Positions 25,705 to 34,765 of a stretch of DNA of 64,000 bases are shown here, piece by piece. The stretch covers positions 2,480,001 to 2,544,000 of the forward strand of contig NZ_CP068393.1 in NCBI RefSeq assembly GCF_018128945.1. Reading direction: 5' to 3'. The notes under the pieces were generated by a model. The model was not told the origin of the DNA and did no database searches. It worked only from the letters and a program-made list of their open reading frames with translations. The stretch comes from Aristaeella hokkaidonensis. GTDB lineage: Bacteria; Bacillota; Clostridia; Christensenellales; Aristaeellaceae. The first letter of the stretch is position 1. Every line of letters starts with the position of its first letter. Both the position numbers and the translations under genes were made by a program.

Positions 25705-27485
25705 GGGGTTTCTTCCTTCTTCTTGGGCATATATTTGAGGGTATATTCTTCGAGGTAGTCCTCATAATGATGGGGATGGCCCTCATGCATGGATTCGGTC
25801 AGCTCGTGCACGTCCAGGGAGTCGCTGATCAGGTCCACAATCACGATGGCGATATTGGAACAGTGATCGCTGACACGCTCAAAGTCGGCAATCAGGTCAT
25901 TGAACACATAACCCTGGCTGATGGTGCATTTGCCCTTCTGCAGCCGTGCAGTGTGCTTCTCCTTCATCTTGCGGCACAGCTTGTCGATGATCTGCTCCAG
26001 CGGTTCCACCCGGTAGGCTTCCTCCACATCGTCGTTCAGGAAGCTTTCGAAGGTGATATTCATGATCTCGCTGATGGCCGCGGTCAGGTTGTTCATCTCC
26101 TTGGCTCCCTTGTCGGAGAAGGAGATGTTCTTTTCCTTCAGCTCCTGCGCCCGTTCCGCGATGTTCATGGCATGGTCGCTGATGCGTTCCAGGTCCGTGA
26201 TGGCGCGCAGGTACTGGCTGACGGCCTTGTTCTGGGTCTCCGTCATTTCACGTCCGGTCAGCTTCATCAGGTAGCTGCCGATCTTATCTTCATAGCGGTC
26301 CACAATGCCTTCCAGGCTTTCCACTTCCGCAAAGCCCTTCTCGGAATAATCATCCAGCAGGTTGATGGCGACCACCATGGATTTCCGGGTCAGCTCCGCC
26401 ATCTTATTGATGGTCAAACGGGTCTGCTCAACAGCCAGGGTCGGATACGCAAGGAAGCGTTCCTCCAGCCGGTCCATATCCCGGGTATTTTCTTCATCCG
26501 CGGGATTGCCGGGTACCAGAAGGACCATCAGCTTCTCGATCAGCGGGATGAACAGGGCCAGCACAATCACGGTGGATACCCGGAACAGGGTATTTACAAG
26601 CGCGATGGAGAACATATCCATCACCTTATTGATAAAGGAGAAATGCAGGACCGCGTTCAGGATATAGAACACGGCTGCAAACAGGATTACCCGCAGGATT
26701 TCAATCACCAGGTAGGACATGGCTGTCCGCCGGCCGTCCCGGGGAGAACCCATACCGGAAAGCAATACCGGCACCGATCCGCCGATCGCGATACCCAGGA
26801 TAATCGGCAGCGCCACATCCAGCGTAATCAGGCCTGTGGCGGACAGCGCCTGCAGGATACCGACAGCCGCGGAAGCGCTCTGGAGTACCGCTGTAAACAG
26901 GATACCGATCAGGATGCCCAGGAACGGATTGGAGAAATTCGTCAGGAAGGAAATGAAACCGGGATCTTCCTTCAGGACCGACACAGACCCGCTCATGGTC
27001 TTCATGCCGAACATCAGCACCGCAAAGCCCATCAGGATATCCGCCGCGTGGCTGACGCTGCGCTTTTTGGAGATATGCTTCATCAGGATCGCGGCGATCG
27101 CCGTCAGGGCGGCCAGCGCTTCCGTACTCAGCAGCTGCAGGAAGGGAGATGTTCCACCGCCGGACATACCGGACAGGCAGATAATCCAGCCGGTGATGCT
27201 GGTACCGATTACCGCGCCCATGATAATCGCGATAGCCTGGCGAAGCTTCATCATGGCCGAGTTTACAAAGCCGACCACCATAACGCTGGTGGCGGAAGAC
27301 GACTGGATCACCGCGGTGACCCCCGTACCAAGCAAAATGCCCTTGAGCGGGGTGGATGAAAGGCGGTAAAGAATCAGTTCCAGCTTGTTGCCGGCTACCT
27401 TTTTCAATCCGTCACCCATCAGCGACATACCGTAAAGGAACATCGCCACACCGCCCAGGAGCATTACAAAATCCAGAATATCCAT
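25701..27485 (-). CDS. Na+/phosphate cotransporter with C-terminal PhoU-like domain
   Basis: 594 residues. The N-terminal half (about 1-310) is a NptA/PNaS-type transporter with the repeated motif QSSSATSVMVVGF and QSASAAVGILQ. The C-terminal half (about 340-560) is a helical PhoU-like domain with the paired ExxxD metal-binding pattern, as in DLERISDHAMNIAE and DFERVSDHCSNIAI. It imports or balances phosphate. ATG follows GGAGGATC, and a good promoter lies at 27569-27598. Downstream in the same operon is a diguanylate cyclase; divergent is polyphosphate kinase. Confidence 0.94.
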   Translation of the reverse strand: MDILDFVMLLGGVAMFLYGMSLMGDGLKKVAGNKLELILYRLSSTPLKGILLGTGVTAVIQSSSATSVMVVGFVNSAMMKLRQAIAIIMGAVIGTSITGWIICLSGMSGGGTSPFLQLLSTEALAALTAIAAILMKHISKKRSVSHAADILMGFAVLMFGMKTMSGSVSVLKEDPGFISFLTNFSNPFLGILIGILFTAVLQSASAAVGILQALSATGLITLDVALPIILGIAIGGSVPVLLSGMGSPRDGRRTAMSYLVIEILRVILFAAVFYILNAVLHFSFINKVMDMFSIALVNTLFRVSTVIVLALFIPLIEKLMVLLVPGNPADEENTRDMDRLEERFLAYPTLAVEQTRLTINKMAELTRKSMVVAINLLDDYSEKGFAEVESLEGIVDRYEDKIGSYLMKLTGREMTETQNKAVSQYLRAITDLERISDHAMNIAERAQELKEKNISFSDKGAKEMNNLTAAISEIMNITFESFLNDDVEEAYRVEPLEQIIDKLCRKMKEKHTARLQKGKCTISQGYVFNDLIADFERVSDHCSNIAIVIVDLISDSLDVHELTESMHEGHPHHYEDYLEEYTLKYMPKKKEETP

Positions 27486-27568
27486 TATGATCCTCCGTCT
27501 GCGTGCTGTCTGAATAACGCACCCCTTGTGCGTCCGCGCAGTTCTCTATTCCCCTTCGATACGGTGCG

Positions 27569-27598
27569 ATTGTACCACAATAATCCGTTATTTCGCAA
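27569..27598 (-). promoter_or_regulatory. Sigma-A promoter of the phosphate transporter operon
   Basis: The minus strand reads TTGCGA, 18-base spacer ending in TGG, then TACAAT. Confidence 0.7.
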
Positions 27599-27734
27599 GG
27601 CCGTGAGGGTTTTCGGCTGTTTTTTTCTCCTTCCTTTTTATGGGAGTGTATGGTAAGATGAAACAAAGACGGCATTACGCCGTCCATGCCGCCGTATCTT
27701 GTAAAAACGGAAAAGCCAAAGGAATGAAGCGTTT

Positions 27735-29906
27735 ATGTCATCCAGGGAGAAAAAGAACAAGCACACCGGACAAACGTCTCCGGACAATATTTATGTCAAC
27801 CGGGAGCTGAGCTGGCTGGAATTTAACCGGCGGGTGTTACTGGAAGCTGCCGATCCGCAGGTCCCCCTGCTGGAGCGGCTAAAATTCCTGATGATCTACC
27901 AGTCCAACCTGGAGGAATTCTACCGGGTCCGCATCGGCATCCTGACCCACCGGGCTATGCTGACGCCGGACAGCGGGGATCCGGTTTCCGGCATGCTGCC
28001 GGAAGCCCAGATTACAGCCGCCCTGCAGATTACCCGGGAGCAGCAGACCCTGATGGAAAATATCTGGAAGGGCATCCGGGATGAACTGCACGAAAACAAG
28101 ATCGACGTGCTGGACTTCCGGAAGATCAGCAAGGTGGATGAGCTGATGAGCAAAAAGCTCTTCGGCGATATCCGGGACCTGCTTTTCCCGAAGATTATTC
28201 CGGCGGACCAGCCCCTGCCCTTCCTGTGGAACGGTGAGGGCAACGTGGTGGCCTTCCTCGGCCGGGGCGCGGAGCAGAAAATCTGCATCATCCCGCTCCA
28301 CCGGATTCCGGCCTACCAGAGCTTCGAGATTGACGGCTGCCAGAAAATCGTGCTGACCGCCCAGCTGGTACGCCATTTCCTGCCGCTGCTGCTGAAAAAG
28401 GAAACCATCGTCCAGTCCGCCATCGTGGACGTGACCCGGAACGCGGACGTTTTCTTCTCCAGCATGGAAGACCGGGCGGACGACAACTTCCGCGACAAGG
28501 TGTCCGGCATGCTGAGCAAACGGAAACGGGAGATGCCCGTGCGCGTCCGGATCTTCGGCAAGCTGACCGATCCCGCCCGGGCGCTGCTGATCCGGAAGCT
28601 GCGGGTACCGGAAGACCGGGTGTTCACCCAGTCTGTTCCCTTTGACCTGTCCTTCCGCTCCTGCATCAGCGGTCCCGCGTCCTTCCGATATCCCGACCGG
28701 AAACCCTCCCGGGATATCGGCCTGAAGAAGGGAGAATACTTCTCCTATATCGAGAAGCACGACCTGCTGCTGAGCTTCCCCTTCCAGAGCATGATGTCCT
28801 TTGTGGACCTGATCTACGAAGCCGCGGATGATCCCGAGGTACTGTCCATCAAGATTACCCTGTACCGGATGAGCGGCAGCAGCAAGATCGCCGCGGCGCT
28901 GGCCTATGCCGCCGACCGGGGCAAGGACGTGCTGTGCCTGCTGGAGCTGCGGGCCCGCTTTGATGAACAGAACAATATTGACTATTCCGAAATGCTGGAG
29001 GACGCGGGCTGCCGCGTAATCTACGGCCTACCGGAGCAGAAAGTGCACAGCAAGCTCTGTGTAATCACCCGGCAGAAGGGCATGATCCTCAACCGCATCA
29101 CCCAGGTCGGCACCGGCAACTATAACGAAGTGACCGGCGAGCAATATACCGACCTGTCCCTGATTACCGCCCGGGAGGATGTAGGCCGGGAAGCTGAAGC
29201 AGCCTTTGCCGCGCTGGAAAACGGCGAGATTCCGCCGGAAGCCAGCGCCCTGTGGATCGCCCCGCTGAGCTTCAAGCCCCGGGTGCTGGAAATGCTGGAC
29301 CGGGAAATTGAAAAAGGCGAAAACGGCCGCGTAGCCATCAAGATCAACTCCCTGAACAACCGGGAGGTCATGGAGAAGCTGATCGAATGCTCCCAGGCCG
29401 GTGTAAAGGTGGAACTGTTCATCCGCGGTATCTGCTCCCTCCGTCCCGGTGTACCGGGCCTGACGGACAACATTACCGTGACCGGCGTCATCGGCCGGTG
29501 GCTGGAACATTCCCGGATCTACAGCTTTGGCGAGGGTGATGACCAGCGGCTGTTTATCGGCTCGGGCGACCTGCTGAACCGGAACCTGGAGCGGCGGGTA
29601 GAAGCCTTCATTGAGGCGGTCACCCCGGATACCCGGGAACAGCTGAATGTTATCCTGGACGCCCTGCGGAACGACAGGGAAAAGTCCTGGGTCATGCAGC
29701 CGGACGGCACCTATATCCGGGAAGAAGGCGGCGAAGGCACATCCTCCCAGGAGGCGCTGTACCGCTACTTCAGCACCCGGAAAGTGTCTCTGACAGAAGA
29801 AACTGTTAAAGTGGAAACCAAAGCCGGAAAAGAAACGGAAAAAACTGCGGAAAAGAACAGCAACGGATTCTTCGGATGGCTTAAACAAATCATCCGGAAA
29901 AGATGA
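27735..29906 (+). CDS. ppk1: Polyphosphate kinase 1
   Basis: 723 residues with all four PPK1 domains: N-terminal helical part (YVNRELSWLEFNRRVL), head domain, and two catalytic domains. The catalytic His lies in QKVHSKLCVI and the second conserved His in RWLEHSRIYSF; VGTGNYNE and RVEAFIEAV are also typical. It makes polyphosphate from ATP. The charged C-terminal 40 residues exceed the usual length. It is divergent from the Na/phosphate transporter, so phosphate uptake and storage lie side by side. Confidence 0.96.
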   Translation: MSSREKKNKHTGQTSPDNIYVNRELSWLEFNRRVLLEAADPQVPLLERLKFLMIYQSNLEEFYRVRIGILTHRAMLTPDSGDPVSGMLPEAQITAALQITREQQTLMENIWKGIRDELHENKIDVLDFRKISKVDELMSKKLFGDIRDLLFPKIIPADQPLPFLWNGEGNVVAFLGRGAEQKICIIPLHRIPAYQSFEIDGCQKIVLTAQLVRHFLPLLLKKETIVQSAIVDVTRNADVFFSSMEDRADDNFRDKVSGMLSKRKREMPVRVRIFGKLTDPARALLIRKLRVPEDRVFTQSVPFDLSFRSCISGPASFRYPDRKPSRDIGLKKGEYFSYIEKHDLLLSFPFQSMMSFVDLIYEAADDPEVLSIKITLYRMSGSSKIAAALAYAADRGKDVLCLLELRARFDEQNNIDYSEMLEDAGCRVIYGLPEQKVHSKLCVITRQKGMILNRITQVGTGNYNEVTGEQYTDLSLITAREDVGREAEAAFAALENGEIPPEASALWIAPLSFKPRVLEMLDREIEKGENGRVAIKINSLNNREVMEKLIECSQAGVKVELFIRGICSLRPGVPGLTDNITVTGVIGRWLEHSRIYSFGEGDDQRLFIGSGDLLNRNLERRVEAFIEAVTPDTREQLNVILDALRNDREKSWVMQPDGTYIREEGGEGTSSQEALYRYFSTRKVSLTEETVKVETKAGKETEKTAEKNSNGFFGWLKQIIRKR

Positions 29907-29911
29907 TTTGT

Positions 29912-29953
29912 AATTCATAATTCACAATTCATAATTCATAATTCATAATTATG
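29912..29953 (+). repeat. Heptamer repeat AATTCAT, left arm of pair 1
   Basis: Six units with exact 7-base period: AATTCAT, AATTCAC, three AATTCAT, AATTATG. It starts just after the ppk1 stop. Confidence 0.85.
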
Positions 29954-30055
29954 ATTACTGATTCTCAACACATTATCCTGCAAGTATAACAACCGTCGAA
30001 AACAGCAACCCGATTGCACAGGAAAAGCCAATGCTTATAGGTGTTCACACTATAT

Positions 30056-30090
30056 AATTCTGAATTCTGAATTCTTAATTCTGAATTTGT
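30056..30090 (+). repeat. Heptamer repeat AATTCTG, right arm of pair 1
   Basis: AATTCTG, AATTCTG, AATTCTT, AATTCTG, AATTTGT, ending 19 bases before the ROK start codon. Partly complementary to the left arm at 29912. The 102 bases between hold no gene. Confidence 0.8.
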
Positions 30091-30109
30091 AAGACTGGAG
30101 GAAGAGCTT

Positions 30110-31069
30110 ATGTCTGAAAAGTACAATATCTGCCTGGACGTCGGCGGTACCAAGGTACTCGGCGCGATCTTTGACGAGAAGGACAAGATCATCTATCGCC
30201 TGAAAAAGCGCTCCAAGAGCGGCGGTTCCGCCTCTGCCGATGTGGAAAAAGTCATCATCGACGTAGTGGAAGAGATGATCAAGGAATCCGGCATCGACCG
30301 GAAAAAGCTGAATGCCGTAGCTTCCTGCGCTCCCGGCGTCATCGACCAGGACAACGGTATCGTACTCTTCACGCCAAATCTTCCCTGGCGGGATTATGAC
30401 ATGGCCGGCGCCATGCGCAAGCAGTTCGGCGTACCCTTCTATGTGGGCAACGACGTAAACCTGGGCGTGCTGGGTGAATATCACTTCGGCGCTGCCCGCG
30501 GATATAAAAACATCGTTGGCTTCTTTGTCGGCACCGGCCTGGGCGGCGGCCTGATCCTGAACGGATCCCTCTTCACAGGGAATCAGTTCAAGGCTGCCGA
30601 ATACGGCCATATGATCCTGGATCCGGAAGGCCCGCTGTGCAACTGCGGACAGCGCGGCTGCCTGGAAGCCTTCTCCAGCAAACAGGGCATGAGCGCCTAC
30701 ATCCGCCAGCAGATCAGCCGCGGCCGGGAAACCCTGATGGCCGACGCGGTACAGGATGGCGTGTTCCGCTCCAAGAAGCTGGTGAAGGCACTGGAAGCCG
30801 GGGATAAGGTCGCCATGGAAGCGGTGGACCGTGCCTGTCACTGGCTGGCAGTAGCCACCGGCAACATGATCAACACCATCTCTCCGGACCTGATCCTTTA
30901 CGGCGGCGGCGTCATCGAAGCCCTGGGTGATCTGTTCCTGGAGAAGATCCTGGCTGAAGTGGACCGTTACTGCATGCCCCAGATCCGCTCCACCGTGGAA
31001 ATCAAAAACGCGTCGCTGGGCGATGATTCCATCCTCTACGGCGACTTGGCCATGATCAAAGGCCTGTAA
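30110..31069 (+). CDS. ROK-family sugar kinase (glucokinase type)
   Basis: 319 residues. ATP-binding CLDVGGTKVLGAIFD at the start, sugar-binding region with GNDVNLGVLGE and EYGHMILD, GTGLGGGLILNG, and the ROK zinc signature CNCGQRGCLEAF. It phosphorylates glucose or a related hexose in the cytoplasm. There is no DNA-binding domain, so it is an enzyme rather than a ROK repressor. ATG follows GGAGGAAG. Followed by a terminator. Confidence 0.93.
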   Translation: MSEKYNICLDVGGTKVLGAIFDEKDKIIYRLKKRSKSGGSASADVEKVIIDVVEEMIKESGIDRKKLNAVASCAPGVIDQDNGIVLFTPNLPWRDYDMAGAMRKQFGVPFYVGNDVNLGVLGEYHFGAARGYKNIVGFFVGTGLGGGLILNGSLFTGNQFKAAEYGHMILDPEGPLCNCGQRGCLEAFSSKQGMSAYIRQQISRGRETLMADAVQDGVFRSKKLVKALEAGDKVAMEAVDRACHWLAVATGNMINTISPDLILYGGGVIEALGDLFLEKILAEVDRYCMPQIRSTVEIKNASLGDDSILYGDLAMIKGL

Positions 31070-31088
31070 TCCCCTGACTGCATCAACG

Positions 31089-31118
31089 CCGGCACCGGAA
31101 GGTGCCGGTTCCTTCTTT
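31089..31118 (+). terminator. Rho-independent terminator
   Basis: 8-bp stem CCGGCACC-GGAA-GGTGCCGG followed by TTCCTTCTTTC. Confidence 0.75.
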
Positions 31119-31152
31119 CTTTTTCTCTCTTCAATCCTTTTCCCGGGCTCTG

Positions 31153-31205
31153 TTACAAAGTTTACAGTTTTGTTACACCACATTTTTTCCGGTTGATGAT
31201 ACAAT
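31153..31205 (+). promoter_or_regulatory. TTACA direct repeats and promoter of the two-component operon
   Basis: TTACA occurs at 31153, 31162 and 31173, the last two as TTTACA-N5-GTTACA. The -10 TACAAT is at 31200-31205, 27 bases from the last TTACA start; no -35 is visible, as expected for an activated promoter. The same box, 15 of 18 bases identical, precedes the gene at 34766, and a third precedes 33274. Confidence 0.7.
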
Positions 31206-31242
31206 ATGCATGCAATACTGAGGTAAAGGGGTTTTGCAGGTT

Positions 31243-31899
31243 ATGGAAACGATCTTTCTGGTTGAGGACGAAATGAACATCCGGCGGTTGACAGGCATGC
31301 ATCTGCAGCTGGCAGGCTATAACGTGAAGGAACTGGAAGACGCGGCCGCCGCACGGGACGCGCTGCGGGAAGGCAAGCCTGCCCTGGTCCTGCTGGATAT
31401 CATGATGCCCGGAGAAGATGGATTCTCCCTGGGAGAAGACCTGATCAAATCCGGCATTCCCGTCATCTTCCTGACGGCGAAGACCGCCGTACCGGACCGG
31501 GTACGCGGACTCCGTATGGGTGCCCATGACTATATTCTCAAGCCCTTTGAGCCGGCGGAGCTGCTGGCCCGCGTGGAGAACGTGCTGAAGCGTTCCACGC
31601 CGCAGCAGTCCGACTATGTCAGCGGAGACCTCCGGGTGAATTTTGAAACCCGGGAAGTCTGGAAGGACAATGTTCCCGTTCCCCTGACCACGCTGGAATT
31701 CAACCTGCTGAAGACCCTGATCGAATCCGGCAGGACCGCCATGAGCCGGGAAGAACTGCTCCGCGCTGTATGGGGCTATCACTACACCGGTGAAACCCGG
31801 ACTGTGGACGTGCATGTGCAGCGCCTGCGCGGCAAAATCGGCACAGACCGGATTGAAACCATTGTAAGGTTCGGCTACCGCTTCCGGGAGGATGTATGA
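31243..31899 (+). CDS. OmpR/PhoB-family response regulator
   Basis: 218 residues: receiver domain (1-118) with phospho-Asp in LVLLDIMMPGEDG and the conserved Lys in YILKPFEPAELL, then a winged-helix DNA-binding domain (about 128-218, LTTLEFNLLKTLIE, VDVHVQRLRGKIG, VRFGYRF). It binds direct repeats when phosphorylated by the kinase encoded next. An in-frame TTG 31234 is possible, but ATG 31243 is preferred with AAAGGGG 11 bases upstream. The stop overlaps the kinase start by 4 bases. Confidence 0.95.
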   Translation: METIFLVEDEMNIRRLTGMHLQLAGYNVKELEDAAAARDALREGKPALVLLDIMMPGEDGFSLGEDLIKSGIPVIFLTAKTAVPDRVRGLRMGAHDYILKPFEPAELLARVENVLKRSTPQQSDYVSGDLRVNFETREVWKDNVPVPLTTLEFNLLKTLIESGRTAMSREELLRAVWGYHYTGETRTVDVHVQRLRGKIGTDRIETIVRFGYRFREDV

Positions 31900-33236
31900 G
31901 AAAACAGATCGTCACCGGTATGATTCTGCTGATTCTGCTGATCCTGCCCCTGCTGCTGTATCTGCAGATCAACCAGAACTTCCAGGTGTCTGTGAACAAC
32001 GCCCGGGAAAGTGCCGATCATGAAGAAACGCTTCTGGCCAGGCTTCTCTCCTCCGAAATCCTGAGAAACCGGTCAACCTCCAACATGGAGATCCGCAATA
32101 CCGTCCAGAGTATCGGAAAACAATATGGCTATGAACAGATGCAGATCCTGTTTTACAAAGACCGTATTCCGCTGAACGGCGTACTGTCCGAAGAGACCGC
32201 CTTCCTTCTGGACAAAAAGGAGCGTACCTCCTATCTTTCCGACCCGGAAGAAGCCCTGTACATTGTTCATCCGCTGGATGAGCACTATACCCTGATTACA
32301 CGGTCGGATTTCAGCGTTTTTTACCAGATGCTCCGGGAACAGACGGCTGCCGGTATCCGAATCTGCATCGGCGGACTGGTAATTGCCGCCGTACTGTCCC
32401 TGCTGATCTCCGGCAGGATTACCCGGAGGCTGCGGATCCTTTCCCGCTCCGCGGATGCGGTCCGCAGTGGCAGCGCCATCCACCTGGAGCCTTCCGCAAA
32501 GAAGGATGAGATCGGAAAGCTGACCAACACCTTTATCGCGATGAACGACGCGATCGTCCAGAGAGAAGAAAACCTCCGGGAAGACGCACGCCAGCGGCAG
32601 GCGCTGATCGACGCCCTGGCGCATGAAATGCGTACTCCCCTGACCTCCATCGTCAGCGCCGCCCGGCTGATCCAGAAGGGCGGCGACATGGTCCAGATGC
32701 GGGAGGAAATGTGCGACCTCATCGTAAAGGAATCCCAGCGCCTGGCTGAAATGGATGAAAACCTGATGAAGCTGACGCGGATGCACACCGCAGAGCTGAA
32801 GACCGAAACCTTCTCCCTGCTGGAGATGGCCCAGGAAGCCCTGGCCGTTACTCCGGACGCGGTGCTGACCGGAGAAGATTCCACCGTCACCGCCGACCGG
32901 GACCTGATCATCCACCTGATGCGCAACCTGGTCAACAATGCTGCAAAGAGCGGCACCCTGACCCCTGTCCGGGTCACGCTCCATCCCCGGGGGTTCTCGG
33001 TTTCGGATGAAGGCCGCGGTATGACACCTGAGGAAGTCAGCCGTTGTACGGAAGCCTTCTGGAAAGCTGACCCGGCCAGGACCCGGGCATCCGGCGGTGC
33101 CGGACTGGGCCTTACCCTCTGCCAGAATATCGCCCGGCTGCACGGAACCGACCTGGTCATCCGGAGTACCCCCGGAAAAGGAACCACTGTCGAATTTACA
33201 CTGCCGTTACAATCTGTTGAAGACTCTGAAACATAA
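31896..33236 (+). CDS. Membrane sensor histidine kinase
   Basis: 446 residues: helix about 7-25, an outer sensor of about 125 residues, helix about 152-172, HAMP (about 173-225), His box ALAHEMRTPLTSI, then HATPase_c with N box NLVNNAAKSGT and GGAGLGLTL. Cognate of the regulator before it. The coding end (33195-33236) contains the TTACA boxes for the next gene. Confidence 0.94.
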   Translation: MRKQIVTGMILLILLILPLLLYLQINQNFQVSVNNARESADHEETLLARLLSSEILRNRSTSNMEIRNTVQSIGKQYGYEQMQILFYKDRIPLNGVLSEETAFLLDKKERTSYLSDPEEALYIVHPLDEHYTLITRSDFSVFYQMLREQTAAGIRICIGGLVIAAVLSLLISGRITRRLRILSRSADAVRSGSAIHLEPSAKKDEIGKLTNTFIAMNDAIVQREENLREDARQRQALIDALAHEMRTPLTSIVSAARLIQKGGDMVQMREEMCDLIVKESQRLAEMDENLMKLTRMHTAELKTETFSLLEMAQEALAVTPDAVLTGEDSTVTADRDLIIHLMRNLVNNAAKSGTLTPVRVTLHPRGFSVSDEGRGMTPEEVSRCTEAFWKADPARTRASGGAGLGLTLCQNIARLHGTDLVIRSTPGKGTTVEFTLPLQSVEDSET

Positions 33237-33239
33237 GAT
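33195..33239 (+). promoter_or_regulatory. TTACA-box promoter of the secreted protein gene at 33274
   Basis: TTTACA (33195-33200), N6, TTACA (33207-33211), then GTTGAA and TGAAACAT; -10 TAAGAT at 33234-33239, again 27 bases from the TTACA start. It lies inside the kinase 3' end. About 33 of 43 bases match the region at 34687. Confidence 0.6.
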
Positions 33240-33273
33240 CCGTTATCATGATACTCAGAAAGGAGGTTATCGA

Positions 33274-34611
33274 ATGTTTGGATTCAGACAAACAAGGCGC
33301 CCGGGAATTATCCTGATGGCTGTCCTGCTTATCCTGACCCTGCTCCCGCTTACAATTCTCGCCGATACCTCCGTGAAGATTTATTCTCCCTATGCGCCTG
33401 AAATCACCAGATGGCCGGAGCGTCATCCGGTCGAAAACACGAACGTCCAGGCAGATCCCGAAGTCCATGACAGGGACGGTTATTCCTATCCCTGGCTGAC
33501 AGATCTGGAACTGGTAAAATTCCGGGAATTCCAGACCGCCCTGAAGGACGGGGAAATCGGCTATGCGGGAGAATCCATTATCAATCCCACCACCGTCACA
33601 GACGATGACGTGGCGGTTTTCACCCTGGATTCCAATGATTTCTGCGGAGAAAGCTATTACGTTTTCCTGCCGGATTCCAGTTCCGTAACAGACACACAGA
33701 TGGTGGCGCTGGCCGCCGCCTTTGAGGAACTTGGCATCGATTTTGATCCCGATTCCCTGAACGACCGGAACTGCTGCCGCCACTGCAATGTACTGGAAAC
33801 CAGGATCCTCACCGATGAAGAAAACAGCCGCATGGAAACAATCAAAGACCGGATCCGGCGCGGCCAGCTGACAAAGGAAGATGTTCCGGAAGACACACAA
33901 GTCCTGACCGTGGAAAAAAGAACCATGAGAGGCTGGGGGCTTGACAGAAAAACCTTCCTTTTCTATCCCTACAGGCGGATGACAGACGATGAACTCGCCC
34001 TGTTTGCCCTGGCGGATGAGGAAGCCTGGGATGTGGATCCGGACGAACTGAAAACAGCTGCCCTGAAAGACGCGGGAGAACTGATTAACCTGCCGAGGAG
34101 TGTTCATGAATACGAACCCTGCATCAGCCGTGAGCTGATGCAGATCAAAGGAGACACCTATCTCCCCCGGAGCAATGCGGTATACAAATATACCAGTCAG
34201 TTCTATTTTGAAGGGTATGACGGTTTCTACGACCGGATACACTGCAACATGGACATTGTCCAGATGCAGGAAATCGGTTCCACCGCCGAAACCGCCGGTA
34301 TCCATCTGTGGTACGGTTATTACTCAACCTTCTCGGACAGTGATTATCCGGAAAGCCATGAGGCGGAGTGGCTGGCTGCCGCGCAGAACTGGGCCGGTCA
34401 GGTCCTGCGGCTTCCGGCGGACGTCCTGCAGGACGGCTGGACCGTTTCATACAAAATAGAGGACTATGGCTCAAATCTTGTTCAGCTCAAGCTTGTAACG
34501 GAAGAATATGAAATCTGCGTCTGGGTATACCAGAACAGTGCCAAAATCAGCGACTGCCTGATTTTTAACCGGAACTGGTATGATGATTCACTCAAATTAC
34601 TCTACCTCTGA
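33274..34611 (+). CDS. Secreted protein of unknown function, paralogue of 34766
   Basis: 445 residues with a signal peptide or N-terminal anchor (RPGIILMAVLLILTLLPLTILAD). No known domain recognised. Conserved with the next gene are DPNDF-type segments (LDSNDFCGESYYVFLPDSSS), FDPDSLNDRNC and YPYRRMTDDELALFAL. Several Cys (RNCCRHCN) may form disulfides. ATG 33274 follows AAAGGAGGTT. It is the presumed target of the two-component system just upstream. Confidence 0.75.
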   Translation: MFGFRQTRRPGIILMAVLLILTLLPLTILADTSVKIYSPYAPEITRWPERHPVENTNVQADPEVHDRDGYSYPWLTDLELVKFREFQTALKDGEIGYAGESIINPTTVTDDDVAVFTLDSNDFCGESYYVFLPDSSSVTDTQMVALAAAFEELGIDFDPDSLNDRNCCRHCNVLETRILTDEENSRMETIKDRIRRGQLTKEDVPEDTQVLTVEKRTMRGWGLDRKTFLFYPYRRMTDDELALFALADEEAWDVDPDELKTAALKDAGELINLPRSVHEYEPCISRELMQIKGDTYLPRSNAVYKYTSQFYFEGYDGFYDRIHCNMDIVQMQEIGSTAETAGIHLWYGYYSTFSDSDYPESHEAEWLAAAQNWAGQVLRLPADVLQDGWTVSYKIEDYGSNLVQLKLVTEEYEICVWVYQNSAKISDCLIFNRNWYDDSLKLLYL

Positions 34612-34629
34612 TATCCTGTAAACACCCGG

Positions 34630-34663
34630 ACAAAACGGTACCCGCAAGGGTACCGTTTTGTCT
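34630..34663 (+). terminator. Rho-independent terminator
   Basis: 14-bp stem ACAAAACGGTACCC-GCAA-GGGTACCGTTTTGT, with the T-rich 3' arm serving as tail. Confidence 0.8.
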
Positions 34664-34686
34664 GTTCCGGGGACGGTATATGCGGA

Positions 34687-34731
34687 TTTACAACGTTGTT
34701 ACACTGCGTTGAATACTTTGAAACATGCCTT
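34687..34731 (+). promoter_or_regulatory. TTACA-box region of the gene at 34766
   Basis: TTTACA (34687-34692), N6, TTACA (34699-34703), TTGAA at 34709 and 34718: four half-sites at about 10-base steps. The expected -10 position (34726) is poor, so dependence on the activator may be strong. Confidence 0.6.
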
Positions 34732-34765
34732 GCCGTATCCTGTTACTGAAAGGAGTGATTCGATT

